The notes under the pieces are model-generated. The model was not told the DNA's origin. It was given only the letters and a program-made list of their open reading frames with translations, and did not search any database. The position numbers and the translations under genes were made by a program. Below, piece after piece: positions 1-8,691 of a stretch of DNA of 64,000 nt. Origin of the DNA: Alkalibacillus aidingensis (GTDB lineage: Bacteria > Bacillota > Bacilli > Bacillales > Alkalibacillaceae); contig NZ_JABXWU010000002.1 in NCBI RefSeq assembly GCF_014595945.1, positions 186,001 to 250,000 on the forward strand, given 5' to 3'. Numbering within the stretch: position 1 is the stretch's first letter; each line of letters begins with the position of its first letter.

Positions 1-631
1 CTAAGTGAGCATTGAAATCTTTTTCAGTCGAGCCTCCGTACAAGGCTGCAGCATCAATAGCCGGGAAATCACGTCTTAATCGAGGGGCTAATTCCTTAAC
101 AACGTCTGCTCTTGGAGTAGCGATACATACCCTTTTATTCTGACTAATAGCATGTGCAATTCCTTTATAAAGCATCTCCGTTTTCCCAGCACCACAGACC
201 GCATAAATGAGTAACTGGGATTGAGAAGCAATTGCTTCTACCATTTGATCTGAAGCTTTTTCTTGAAGTGGTGTTAGCTCGCCATGCCACTGAAGGGGTT
301 GATCTACGACAGGACGCTTCGGCTGGGGCCCCTTCCAAATGTAAAGTGGCTCACGAGTACTGACACGACCCATTTGAATACAGTTTTTGCAGTAGATGGT
401 TGGTGATGTTGAGTTGGATGGAATTTTTCCAAAGAGGTGAGGCTTACGATTCATGCATCTAAGGCAAGTGTTGATATGGAATGTTTGGTTGATACCGGGT
501 AATGGTTCGATTAAGTGGTGTTTCGTGAGGTAGTCGAATAAGCGTTGGGTGACGTTAAGTTCGTGCTTAAGAAGGAGTTTTCCTGTAAAGCGTCTTGCTA
601 ATTCTTCAATTAATGGTGGTGGGTTATTCAA
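1..631 (-). CDS. comFA: ComFA, DNA uptake helicase (N-terminal part, cut by window edge)
   Basis: Late competence protein: a membrane-associated DEAD-type ATPase that helps pull single-stranded DNA into the cell. Only the first 210 codons are inside the window; the C-terminus lies to the left. A four-cysteine zinc finger is visible (C56, C59, C81, C84), followed by the Walker A motif CGAGKTE at residues 146-152. The start is a TTG at 631-629 preceded by AAAGGA at good spacing; no ATG fits. It lies downstream of degV, as in B. subtilis. A 52-bp repeat array separates the two genes, so it may have its own transcript. Confidence 0.9.
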   Translation of the reverse strand, partial: MNNPPPLIEELARRFTGKLLLKHELNVTQRLFDYLTKHHLIEPLPGINQTFHINTCLRCMNRKPHLFGKIPSNSTSPTIYCKNCIQMGRVSTREPLYIWKGPQPKRPVVDQPLQWHGELTPLQEKASDQMVEAIASQSQLLIYAVCGAGKTEMLYKGIAHAISQNKRVCIATPRADVVKELAPRLRRDFPAIDAAALYGGSTEKDFNAHL

Positions 632-736
632 TTTGATCGTCCTTTCTTGATTTGGATTGGGGATGGGGTGATGGTGTGGTTTTGGGAATTGGTGGCTTGG
701 CTTTTTGACGGTTTGGGGTTGGGGTGGTGTGTTTGC

Positions 737-1167
737 GTTAATTTGAGGCGTTCTAATTGACGGTTCCGGCTTGGTTCGGCGTGTTTGCGTTAATTAGAAG
801 CTTTCTAATTGACAGTTCCGGCTTGGTTCGGTGCATTTCCGTTAATTAGAGCTTCCCTAATTGACAGTTCCGGCTTGGTTCGGTGCATTTGCGTTAATTA
901 GAGGCGTTCTAATTGACGGTTCCGGCTTGGTTTGGTGCATCTGCGTTAATTAGAGGCGTTCTAATTGACGGTTCCGGCTTGGTTCGGTGCATTTCCGTTA
1001 ATTAGAGCTTCCCTAATTGACGGTTCCGGCTTGGTTTGGCGCGTTTCCGTTAATTAGAGCTTCACTAATTGACGGTTCCGGCTTGGTTCGGCGCGTTTCC
1101 GTTAATTAGAGCTTCACTAATTGACGGTTCCGGCTTGGTTCGGCGCGTTTCCGTTAATTAAAGCTTT
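737..1167. repeat. 52-bp tandem repeat array 1 (hairpin-forming, about 8.3 copies)
   Basis: Units begin at 737, 789, 841, 893, 945, 997, 1049, 1101 and 1153 (last one partial), exactly 52 bp apart. Each holds an inverted repeat, GTTAATTAG / CTAATTGAC, around a variable 7-base loop, then a conserved GGTTCCGGCTTGG block. Stems are nearly invariant while loops differ (GGCGT, AGCTT, GCTTC types). Units 7 and 8 are identical. The array fills the degV-comFA gap. Confidence 0.9.
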
Positions 1168-1197
1168 GCAGGCAGGCCTAAGCGCCCACCTACAAAT

Positions 1198-2043
1198 CTA
1201 TTTCACTTTATAAAATCCGAGGCCGATACTGCCTTCTCCGATGTGGGTGCCGATCACTGGACCGAAGTAGCTAATGTAGAAGTCGACATTCGGGTATTTT
1301 TCGGCTAGCTCGTCCTTCCACTTTTGAGCGGTTTCTTCTCGCTGGGCGTGGATAATTACGGCTTTGAGTTGTTCGGCTTGGTCAGCCGCTTCTTTTAACA
1401 AAGCTTCCATTCGTTTATATGCTTTCTTGCTCGTACGAATTTTTTCAAATGGGACAATTTTAGTGTCTTCAAAGTGCAATAATGGTTTGACCTGAAGTAG
1501 GCTTCCGACCATGGCTTGCGCGCCTGATAAACGACCGCCTCGTGCTAAGTGACTTAAGTCGTCGACCATAAAATACGCACGCATGTCTTTCTTCATTTCA
1601 TTTAAGCGTTCTAAAATCTGTTCTGGTGACGCTCCATCTTTGGCCATTTGCGCTGCTTCTAATACGTAGAAGCCTTGGGCTAAGCAGCTAATTTCGGAAT
1701 CAAATGGGTAAACTTTTAAGTCTTCTACCATATCGCCTGCAGAAACGGCTGCCTGGTAAGTACCACTAATTCCACTGGATAAATGAATGGAAACCACTGC
1801 ATCATGCTCTTGGGCAATTTCTTCAAAAGTGGTTGTGAAATCGCCAACTGAGGGTTGACTCGTTTTCGGTAGTTCTTTTTCTTCACGTACTTTCTGGTAA
1901 AACTCTTCTGTCGTTATATCTAGTAGCTCTCGGTAAGTCTCATTTCCAAAAGTGACACTAAGCGGCACCATATAAATATTCCACTGGTCCAATTGTTCCT
2001 GAGGTATGTATGCCGTACTATCCGTCAAAACCGCTGTTTTCAT
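1198..2043 (-). CDS. degV: DegV family fatty-acid-binding protein
   Basis: DegV-type protein of 281 residues, a family that binds fatty acids and in Firmicutes serves as FakB partner of the fatty acid kinase FakA. The N-terminal motif MKTAVLTDSTAYIP, the internal SSGISGTYQAA and the RGGRLSG segment are typical. The ATG at 2043 follows GGGAGGT; an in-frame upstream extension to 2190 has no ribosome binding site and was rejected. It is co-oriented with degU but separated from it by a terminator. The paralogue's specific ligand cannot be told from sequence. Confidence 0.9.
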   Translation of the reverse strand: MKTAVLTDSTAYIPQEQLDQWNIYMVPLSVTFGNETYRELLDITTEEFYQKVREEKELPKTSQPSVGDFTTTFEEIAQEHDAVVSIHLSSGISGTYQAAVSAGDMVEDLKVYPFDSEISCLAQGFYVLEAAQMAKDGASPEQILERLNEMKKDMRAYFMVDDLSHLARGGRLSGAQAMVGSLLQVKPLLHFEDTKIVPFEKIRTSKKAYKRMEALLKEAADQAEQLKAVIIHAQREETAQKWKDELAEKYPNVDFYISYFGPVIGTHIGEGSIGLGFYKVK

Positions 2044-2187
2044 GCGATCTACCTCCCTAGTTAGTATTCTACAATAAACATATGTAAATTGCATGGATAA
2101 TTTGTAGCAAGCCAGTTGTATAAATAGAGAATAGAAGTTGATCGTTGAGATAATAGGTGGAAGTAACGAAACTACTTTCTGATCAAA

Positions 2188-2216
2188 CAAAAAAAGCCCC
2201 CTACTTGAGGAGGCTT
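2188..2216 (-). terminator. Rho-independent terminator after degU
   Basis: Minus-strand reading gives AAGCCTCC - loop - GGGGGCTT followed by a T run (the A run at 2188-2195). It lies 13 bases beyond the degU stop codon and partly isolates degU from degV. Confidence 0.85.
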
Positions 2217-2228
2217 AACATGATATAT

Positions 2229-2915
2229 TTATCTCACTTGAACCCAGCCATTTTTAATAGCTGTTACGACCGCTTGTGTACGGTCATTAACGTTCATTTT
2301 TTGCAATATATTTGACACGTGGTTTTTAACTGTCTTTTCACTTATGAACAGATCTTCAGAAATCCCACGGTTACTCCTACCGTCTGTCATTAATTGCAGT
2401 ACTTCACACTCACGGCGAGTTAGGAGGTGTAAAGGCTTGCGATATTCAACATATTCGAATGCTGGTTTGTTTTTCGTTTCATTACTAGTTGAAAGACGGT
2501 GATAGTCTTTAATTAAATTGTGTGTAACTTTCGGATGGACGTATGAACCTCCATCGCTTACGATTTTGATCGCATTAACGAGCTCATCAGTGTCCATCTC
2601 TTTTAACATATATCCTAGCGCGCCTGATTTTAAGGCGTGAGTGACATAAGCTTCATCATCGTGGATTGATAAGATAATTACCCTTAAATCTGGATAATGA
2701 TTCACGAGTTCGCGTGTAGCTTCAACCCCGTTAACATTTGGCATATTAATATCCATAATAACTATATCAGGCTGATGCTGTTCGATCAGATCCATTGCCT
2801 CAGAACCATCGCTGCCCTCGGCCACAACTTCAAAGTCTTCTTCAAATTCTAAAATTCGCTTAATACCTTCTCTGAATAATTTATGATCATCAATTAATAC
2901 GATACTGGTAGGCAT
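2229..2915 (-). CDS. degU: DegU response regulator (NarL/FixJ type)
   Basis: Transcription factor of the DegS-DegU system controlling exoenzymes, motility and competence in Bacillus. It has an N-terminal receiver domain with the acidic pocket DD at 9-10, the phospho-acceptor D55 in VIMDINMP, and a conserved Lys in the MLKEMD region. A C-terminal LuxR-type helix-turn-helix follows at about 160-228 ([12 protein letters not shown]...[12 protein letters not shown]). Length 228 matches the family. AAGGAGGAG precedes the ATG. A 208-bp gap to degS leaves room for its own promoter, as known in B. subtilis, but I saw no convincing -35/-10 pair. Confidence 0.95.
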   Translation of the reverse strand: MPTSIVLIDDHKLFREGIKRILEFEEDFEVVAEGSDGSEAMDLIEQHQPDIVIMDINMPNVNGVEATRELVNHYPDLRVIILSIHDDEAYVTHALKSGALGYMLKEMDTDELVNAIKIVSDGGSYVHPKVTHNLIKDYHRLSTSNETKNKPAFEYVEYRKPLHLLTRRECEVLQLMTDGRSNRGISEDLFISEKTVKNHVSNILQKMNVNDRTQAVVTAIKNGWVQVR

Positions 2916-3123
2916 AAGTCTCCTCCTTAATTACTTAAGATCATCTATGATAGCATTATCCATTCTGTCTAAATATTAAAACTATTATACTAAAGTTATG
3001 GATAAAGGTATAGTTAATCTTTTCATAGAATCTCCATAACTATCGATAAAATAGATTGTTTTCACACATAACAACCTACTTTCCAAACTAAAACTCATCA
3101 GGAAAATTTATGATTATATGATG

Positions 3124-4263
3124 TCAATATAAAGCTGGAAGGTTCATGATTACTTTGGTACCTTTACCGATCGATGAGTCAATCTTCATTTCCCCTTCAA
3201 GCATTTCCACACGCTCACGCATTCCAATCAGCCCAAATGATCCTTCTTTTTTCTCATTATAATCGAATCCCTGGCCATTATCGATAATGTGGACATTTAA
3301 TCGATTATACGTCTCTTCTAAACGAACTTGAATTAAGCTCGCTTTGGCATGTTTTAAAGCATTATGAACAGCCTCTTGAATTAAGCGAAAGATAGCCGCT
3401 TCAAATTTTTGAGCATAGCGCTTCTCTTTCCCTTTTGGTGTAAATTCAATCTTCACTTGATGATATTCTTCCATAGTTGATAAATATTTTCTAAGTGTCG
3501 GGACAAGGCCTAAATCATCTAAAGCCATTGGACGTAGGTCATAGATAATGCGTCGCACCTCATACAACGCACCACGGACCATCTCTTTGACGTCCTTCAT
3601 CTCTTTCATCGCCTCATCCACTCCACGCTCACGAATGGTTTTATTCACAATATCAGAACGAATCATCACATTCGCTAACATCTGTGCTGGTCCGTCATGG
3701 ATCTCTCGCGAAAGCTTCCTTCGTTCCTCTTCCTGCGCATCGATAATTTGCAGTCCAAAATCATACTTTTCTTTCGCTGATGTTAACGCTTTGTTGACAT
3801 CTTGAAAGTCTTGGGTCAAATAATTCAAGATCACATTAATTTTACTCATCACATTTTCAGTACGTTCAATACTACTGTCTAATGAGCGAATACGGTTTTC
3901 AATCTCATCACGTCGTTTGATCAATACGACCTCGCGTTGACGTTGAACAACGAGTTGAGTTTGTAGCTCATGTGTATCATTATATACCTTTCGAACTTGT
4001 TCTTCACTAAATTGGTGAAAATTTTTACTCACTTCGGTTAAACGCTGACGTGATATTTTGAGTTTGCGCTCAAGTTGGTCGTTGTCTTTAATCATGCGTG
4101 CAACTTCTTTTTTAATATCCTTAACCTCATCAGCTAGTGCTTGCTGTTGTTGGCGTGCATCTTCCCCCAATTCAAATATTTCCTGTTTGCTATTGGATAC
4201 TACCTCAACCATTTCTTCGATAATTTTATTTAGCGCTTTATCTTGTTCTTTCGCATCAAGCAT
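3124..4263 (-). CDS. degS: DegS sensor histidine kinase
   Basis: Cytoplasmic histidine kinase partner of DegU, 379 residues, without membrane segments. The N-terminal half is a long coiled-coil sensor region (about 30-165). The phospho-acceptor is H189 in LSREIHDGPAQ, the same position as in B. subtilis DegS. A HATPase domain closes the protein, with DNGQGFDYN and GSFGLIGMRERV as N and G boxes. The chosen ATG at 4263 follows GGAGGA. An in-frame upstream extension starting at 4353 lacks a binding site and family similarity. Confidence 0.95.
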   Translation of the reverse strand: MLDAKEQDKALNKIIEEMVEVVSNSKQEIFELGEDARQQQQALADEVKDIKKEVARMIKDNDQLERKLKISRQRLTEVSKNFHQFSEEQVRKVYNDTHELQTQLVVQRQREVVLIKRRDEIENRIRSLDSSIERTENVMSKINVILNYLTQDFQDVNKALTSAKEKYDFGLQIIDAQEEERRKLSREIHDGPAQMLANVMIRSDIVNKTIRERGVDEAMKEMKDVKEMVRGALYEVRRIIYDLRPMALDDLGLVPTLRKYLSTMEEYHQVKIEFTPKGKEKRYAQKFEAAIFRLIQEAVHNALKHAKASLIQVRLEETYNRLNVHIIDNGQGFDYNEKKEGSFGLIGMRERVEMLEGEMKIDSSIGKGTKVIMNLPALY

Positions 4264-4378
4264 CACGATTCCTCCAATATATCTATATCTTTTCGGAAAT
4301 AAGACTTTCTTACTGGGGGTCTTATGGTTTATTTTATCATTATTTTCGGTCATTAACAGTAAAAAGTCTTCGTCACAA

Positions 4379-4407
4379 TTGCCCGTCTACCATTACTTTT
4401 ATATAAT
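4379..4407 (+). promoter_or_regulatory. SigA-like promoter of yvyE
   Basis: TTGCCC at 4379-4384 and a perfect TATAAT at 4402-4407 are separated by 17 bp, ending 24 bp before the yvyE start. Confidence 0.55.
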
Positions 4408-4431
4408 GATAATTTAGGAGGCTTGTTGAAA

Positions 4432-5070
4432 ATGCTAGAAAAATATCTAACCGTCAAAGAAGAAGGACATAATGAAATTGTCATTCAAAAATCGCGATTT
4501 ATTGGATATGTCAAACGAACTGAGACAGAAGAAGAAGCTCAAGCGTTTATCCAACAGATTAAAAAGCTAAATTATAACGCGACACATAATTGCTCTGCCT
4601 ATATGATCGGTGAACAAAATCTTATCCAAAAAGCTAATGACGACGGAGAGCCGAGTGGAACTGCGGGTGTTCCTATGCTAGAAGTACTAAAACAAATGGA
4701 CCTTAAAGACACCACTGTCGTTGTAACCAGGTATTTTGGTGGAATCAAATTAGGTGCTGGTGGTCTCATCCGTGCTTACTCCAGTTCAACATCTGAAGCG
4801 ATTCGCCATGTCGGTGTGGTAGAACGCTCTCTTATGAAAGAAGTCATCATTGCTGCTGATTACGGTTTGATTGGTAAATTAGAAAATGAATTACGTAACA
4901 ACGACCAACTCATCGAGCATATTGACTACGCCGAAAACGTCAAGTTCCACGTTTATGTACCTGTTTCAAAGGTTGAAGAATTCCAAGCCTGGATGATCGA
5001 CTTAACCAATGACCAAGTGACGATCAGGTTAGGCGATGAAAAATATGTAGAACAAGATGTAGAAGTATAA
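4432..5070 (+). CDS. yvyE: YvyE/YigZ (IMPACT) family protein
   Basis: Member of the YigZ/IMPACT (UPF0029) family, 212 residues. It has an N-terminal IMPACT domain with the signature NATHNCSAYMIG, DDGEPSGTAG and VTRYFGGIKLGAGGL, and a C-terminal DUF1949 ferredoxin-like part. The ATG at 4432 starts MLEKYLTVK, which matches the B. subtilis form; TTG codons at 4423 and 4426 sit too close to AGGAGG. It is divergent from degS, as in B. subtilis. The biochemical role of bacterial members is unsettled; eukaryotic IMPACT proteins act in translational control. Confidence 0.92.
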   Translation: MLEKYLTVKEEGHNEIVIQKSRFIGYVKRTETEEEAQAFIQQIKKLNYNATHNCSAYMIGEQNLIQKANDDGEPSGTAGVPMLEVLKQMDLKDTTVVVTRYFGGIKLGAGGLIRAYSSSTSEAIRHVGVVERSLMKEVIIAADYGLIGKLENELRNNDQLIEHIDYAENVKFHVYVPVSKVEEFQAWMIDLTNDQVTIRLGDEKYVEQDVEV

Positions 5071-5078
5071 ACACGTAA

Positions 5079-5115
5079 ACATCCCATAAGCTAGCTCGCT
5101 CATGGGATGTTTTTT
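5079..5115 (+). terminator. Terminator after yvyE
   Basis: Inverted repeat ACATCCCAT / ATGGGATGT followed by seven T residues, just after the yvyE stop. Confidence 0.85.
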
Positions 5116-5158
5116 GTTCATTTATGCTTCGCCATCTTGGCTTGATCTATTAGCTTGA

Positions 5159-6976
5159 TCATTCGTTCGAGGTGTCTGTCGATGAATCATCCGTTGTTGA
5201 GTCATCCGTGGACGTGTCATCTGTTGTTGAATCGTCTGTTGTTGAATCGTCCGTGGACGTGTCGTCTGTCGTTGAATCGTCGTTGGTAGAGTCATCATTG
5301 GTTGTATCGTCAGTTGACGAATCATCCGTTGTTGAGTCATCCGTGGACGAATCATCTGTCGTTGAATCATCATTAGTTGAGTCATCTGTTGATGAGTCAT
5401 CATTAGTTGAATCGTCATTAGTTGAATCGTCATTAGTTGAGTCATCTGTTGATGAGTCGTCATTAGTTGAATCGTCAGTTGTTCCCTCGTCTTGAGACTG
5501 ATCGTCATCTTGTGATGTTGCTTCCATTGAATCATGCTTCACGTTTTCTGGCTCATAATGGTCAAGTAGCTCACGATCTTTTTCACCTAAATGACTATCT
5601 GCCGTGTACATATGCCCAGCAACTTTTTGTCCCCAATAAGGATCAGAGGCATACCTTACATTTAGCCCAAGCGTCTTGTTACCTGCATACGGACCATTAT
5701 AACGCCAATCGTCAGGGTCTAAGTAACCCTTATTGATAAAGTAACCCGCATATAATACAGCTTCTTCAAATGATTCAAATTCATCTGCATTACCATAAGG
5801 ATCGCTATCTGTAGCATTTAGACCGAATAAATTATTTTTCTCCTGAGCAATTTTACTACCACCCCAAGCAGACTCATGGATGGCAAGTGACATTAAGAAC
5901 AGGGCATTAACTTGATACTCTTCTTGAGCCTCAATAAACGCTTCTCCTAAACCTGCCAATGGTGCATTTCCTTCTGTATCACGAACTTTAGAAAATTCAT
6001 CAATATAATCGTCAATATCCTCTGCTGTATAATTGGTGTCCTTAGTGATATCTAGCTGGTTAAACAACTCAAGTGTCTCACCTTCAAAAGTGATACCATC
6101 CCAGCTATAATACTCACCTGGTTCAAGTGATGACGGAGCCCAACCGTAGTCATAATTACGATAATTATCTTCATAAACGTGATGAACTAAACGATTTTCA
6201 TCTGAACCCTCAACAACTTCATAATAAGACCGTTCTTCAATATAATCATCAGGAATGATAGAACCATCATCATGACTGATATAACCAGTTTCTCCAGCCA
6301 ATTTAATTTCAATACTATCTTCTAAAGTATCTATATATTCAAGCTCAATCATGCCATTACTTACGGTGTTAATGTAAGTCTTAGCATCATCTAATTCAGG
6401 TGATTCGTGGATGACCGTATAACCTTGAGTATGAACAATCCCATCTGTTGCCCACAGAATCGAATCCGCAAATAAAATAACCTCAGAACCATCTCTTTCC
6501 ACTTCATTTAAAGCTGTTTCAAAATCCTCATACTTACCCACAGTCTCATAATCTTCTAAACTACTAATCTTCGCAACTTCATAAACACCTGGAATATAGA
6601 AAGACTTCTTAACTCCCTCTTCTAAAGGAACCTCATTTTGATTTTGAACATCGGTTGATATGTAGAGCTCATATGTTTGCCCTCGTTCATATGGTTCCTC
6701 TGGAGTCACTGAAACAACGGTATCTTCATCCATCAATTCAATCTTAACTGGATGTTCTTCACCTGTTTCTTCATCCAATACATAAACACTATCCTGATCA
6801 ACACTATCTTCTAACAAAGGTTGGTCAAAAGTAACGACCCAAACTTTATCTTCTGTCACTTCTTCTGGTCCGTCAGTCCAATCAAACCAACTTTGTGCCA
6901 TGATCCCTTGTCCGATTAAAAGTATGAATGCTACAAGCAGAAAAGGGGAAAGCTTCTTAGCTGTTTTAAAAAGCAT
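5159..6976 (-). CDS. Exported glucosaminidase with Ig-like domain and acidic repeat tail
   Basis: Predicted secreted peptidoglycan N-acetylglucosaminidase of 605 residues. The order is a signal peptide (1-28); an SbsA-type Ig-like domain (38-130, VWVVTFDQP...); a low-similarity middle region; a glucosaminidase domain (about 335-465) with the probable catalytic Glu in LAIHESAWGGS (E368) and the family motif NNLFGLNA; then a tail of about 20 five-residue S/T-T/N-D-D units. There is no LPXTG, SLH or transmembrane anchor. The ATG at 6976 has GGAGGAAC upstream. The domain resembles B. subtilis LytG/LytD catalytic domains; the exact orthologue is not clear. Its strong acidity fits life in salt. Confidence 0.85.
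   Translation of the reverse strand: MLFKTAKKLSPFLLVAFILLIGQGIMAQSWFDWTDGPEEVTEDKVWVVTFDQPLLEDSVDQDSVYVLDEETGEEHPVKIELMDEDTVVSVTPEEPYERGQTYELYISTDVQNQNEVPLEEGVKKSFYIPGVYEVAKISSLEDYETVGKYEDFETALNEVERDGSEVILFADSILWATDGIVHTQGYTVIHESPELDDAKTYINTVSNGMIELEYIDTLEDSIEIKLAGETGYISHDDGSIIPDDYIEERSYYEVVEGSDENRLVHHVYEDNYRNYDYGWAPSSLEPGEYYSWDGITFEGETLELFNQLDITKDTNYTAEDIDDYIDEFSKVRDTEGNAPLAGLGEAFIEAQEEYQVNALFLMSLAIHESAWGGSKIAQEKNNLFGLNATDSDPYGNADEFESFEEAVLYAGYFINKGYLDPDDWRYNGPYAGNKTLGLNVRYASDPYWGQKVAGHMYTADSHLGEKDRELLDHYEPENVKHDSMEATSQDDDQSQDEGTTDDSTNDDSSTDDSTNDDSTNDDSTNDDSSTDDSTNDDSTTDDSSTDDSTTDDSSTDDTTNDDSTNDDSTTDDTSTDDSTTDDSTTDDTSTDDSTTDDSSTDTSNE
5171..5470 (-). repeat. 15-bp tandem repeat encoding the STNDD/STTDD/SSTDD tail
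   Basis: About twenty in-frame 15-bp units code for pentapeptides such as STNDD, SSTDD and STTDD at the C-terminus of the glucosaminidase. Units vary at third positions. The repeat also opens long meaningless reading frames in other frames. Confidence 0.85.
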
Positions 6977-7132
6977 GTAAGGTTCCTCCGTCCTATGTCG
7001 AATTTTATCCTTACAAGCTATTATATAATGAACTACTAGATTTCGAAATAGTTTAAAAGAATTATTTGAGATGAGGAAGCAGGAAGCTACCATTAATAAA
7101 CATGAAAGTTAATAGATGAGGGATGATACACT

Positions 7133-7375
7133 GTCTCGATGACCTTATGCGGCCCTCTCCTGCTCCTATGGGCATTGAGCGAACGTCTCGATGACCTTAC
7201 GGAGCCCTCAACTACTCCTATGGGCAATGAACGACCGTCTCAATGACCTTACAGGGCCCTCAACTACTCCTATGAGCATTGAACGACCGTCTCAATGACC
7301 TTACGGAGCCCTCAACTACTCCTACGGGAATTGAGAACCCCCCTCAACGAGATCCTTACCAACTCCTACAGGCAT
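7133..7375. repeat. 52-bp tandem repeat array 2
   Basis: GACCTTA blocks at 7141, 7193, 7245 and 7297 lie exactly 52 bp apart, with a decayed fifth unit near 7351. Shared blocks are GACCTTA, CTACTCCTATGGGCATTGA and CCGTCTC. It fills most of the 459-bp gap between tagO's terminator and the glucosaminidase gene and is homologous to the array near 15.8-16.15 kb. Confidence 0.85.
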
Positions 7376-7394
7376 CCAGTCCATAAATCAACAT

Positions 7395-7432
7395 AAAAAA
7401 ACCAACCGAGATATCACCATCTCGATTGGTTT
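7395..7432 (-). terminator. Terminator after tagO
   Basis: Minus strand: ACCAATCGAGAT - loop - ATCTCGGTTGGT followed by a T7 run, four bases beyond the tagO stop. Confidence 0.9.
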
Positions 7433-7435
7433 TAA

Positions 7436-8485
7436 TTAAGAACGTTTGACGCCAGATCCTCGTTTCATAAACTTAAGCAAAGGTCGGTAATTTTTATCAA
7501 CTAACCCTGTTAATTCAACCACAATTTCGATAATCAAAAACAGAGCTGCCATCAACAAGAATGATCCCCACATCGTTGCTTGGGTAAACAAGATAGCTGC
7601 TAAACTGAATACACCACTTAACACGTAAATCAATAAAACGGTGACTGGATGGCTAAAACCTAACCCTAATAAACAGTGGTGTAAATGCTGTTTGTCAGGT
7701 GCTGATATTGGTTTTCGCTGAATTCTTCTTCTGATCATAGCGAAGATGGTATCCGAGATCGGGACACCTAAGATAATAATTGGGATGACGAATGAGAATA
7801 CCGTGACGTTTTTAAAGCCTAAAAGCGATAGCACGGCAATCATATAACCTAAGAACAACGCTCCCGTATCACCCATAAAGATCTTGGCTGGATAGAAGTT
7901 GTAATATAAAAATCCGATCGTACTACCTAATAACAGGAATCCAACTAAGGTAACAAATTCATTTCCCATCATGATTGACATAGATGAAATCGTTAGTAAG
8001 GCGATGGCGGAAACACCTGCTGCCAATCCATCTAAACCGTCAATAAGGTTAATCGCATTCGTAATGGCGACAACCCATAAAATGGTGATTGGTATGCTCA
8101 ACACACCAAAATGAATTTCTCCACCGAAAGGCAAGTTAATAAATTCTACCTGAATGGTCCCTAAAAGGACAACTGCAGCCAATAATTGACCAAACAATTT
8201 CCATTTTGGTGATAATTCCATCATATCGTCTAAAAATCCAACAATCATAATAATGGAACCACCAATAATAATTGGCAATGTATAAATTGATTCAGGGTAG
8301 AAAATAATAAGACCTATCATAAAACTCAAATATATTGCTAATCCGCCTAGTCGTGGCATCACATCTTTGTGCACCTTACGATAGGACGGGTTGTCAACGG
8401 CACCAATTTTGATTGCTAATTTTTTAACAAGAGGTGTGATCACAAGTGCGATGACTAAAGTAATGATCAAGGACTCTATGAACAT
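7436..8485 (-). CDS. tagO: TagO, undecaprenyl-P GlcNAc-1-phosphate transferase
   Basis: Integral membrane enzyme of the MraY/WecA family that transfers GlcNAc-1-P to undecaprenyl phosphate, the first step of wall teichoic acid and other surface polymers. At 349 residues with about 10-11 hydrophobic segments, it shows the family motifs FLDDMMELSPKWK (Asp pair 86-87), NAINLIDGLDGLA (143-155), FMGDTGALFLG (203-213) and the basic QHLHHCLLGLG loop. The ATG at 8485 follows AAGGAGGGC. In this locus it probably feeds the wall polymer that anchors surface proteins; that last point is inference. Confidence 0.93.
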   Translation of the reverse strand: MFIESLIITLVIALVITPLVKKLAIKIGAVDNPSYRKVHKDVMPRLGGLAIYLSFMIGLIIFYPESIYTLPIIIGGSIIMIVGFLDDMMELSPKWKLFGQLLAAVVLLGTIQVEFINLPFGGEIHFGVLSIPITILWVVAITNAINLIDGLDGLAAGVSAIALLTISSMSIMMGNEFVTLVGFLLLGSTIGFLYYNFYPAKIFMGDTGALFLGYMIAVLSLLGFKNVTVFSFVIPIIILGVPISDTIFAMIRRRIQRKPISAPDKQHLHHCLLGLGFSHPVTVLLIYVLSGVFSLAAILFTQATMWGSFLLMAALFLIIEIVVELTGLVDKNYRPLLKFMKRGSGVKRS

Positions 8486-8691
8486 TTAAGTAAGCCCTCC
8501 TTATCCATTAAAATAACCAAAACGATGACTTTTTAAGCAAACAAAATAAACCATTTTGCCGTTTTGCCTAAAAATTTACAAAGAGTACAATCATTATACC
8601 ACAATGCATGACATCCATAAACAAGCTTTTTTGGCAAACCCACACTACTTAGACGTCTTAAATTGATATTGGTTACATATTTTTTTAATTT

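Noticed and set aside
737-1167. CRISPR-like array
   Set aside because: The whole 52-bp unit repeats with no unique spacers, and no cas genes are in the window.
2916-3123. degU promoter with TATAAT at 2984-2989 (minus strand)
   Set aside because: No acceptable -35 or extended -10 at the right distance, so not reported as a promoter.
5122-5535. Long open frames on both strands over the STNDD repeat (minus 137 aa, plus 107 aa)
   Set aside because: They arise from the 15-bp repeat read in other frames; composition is low-complexity and neither has a ribosome binding site.
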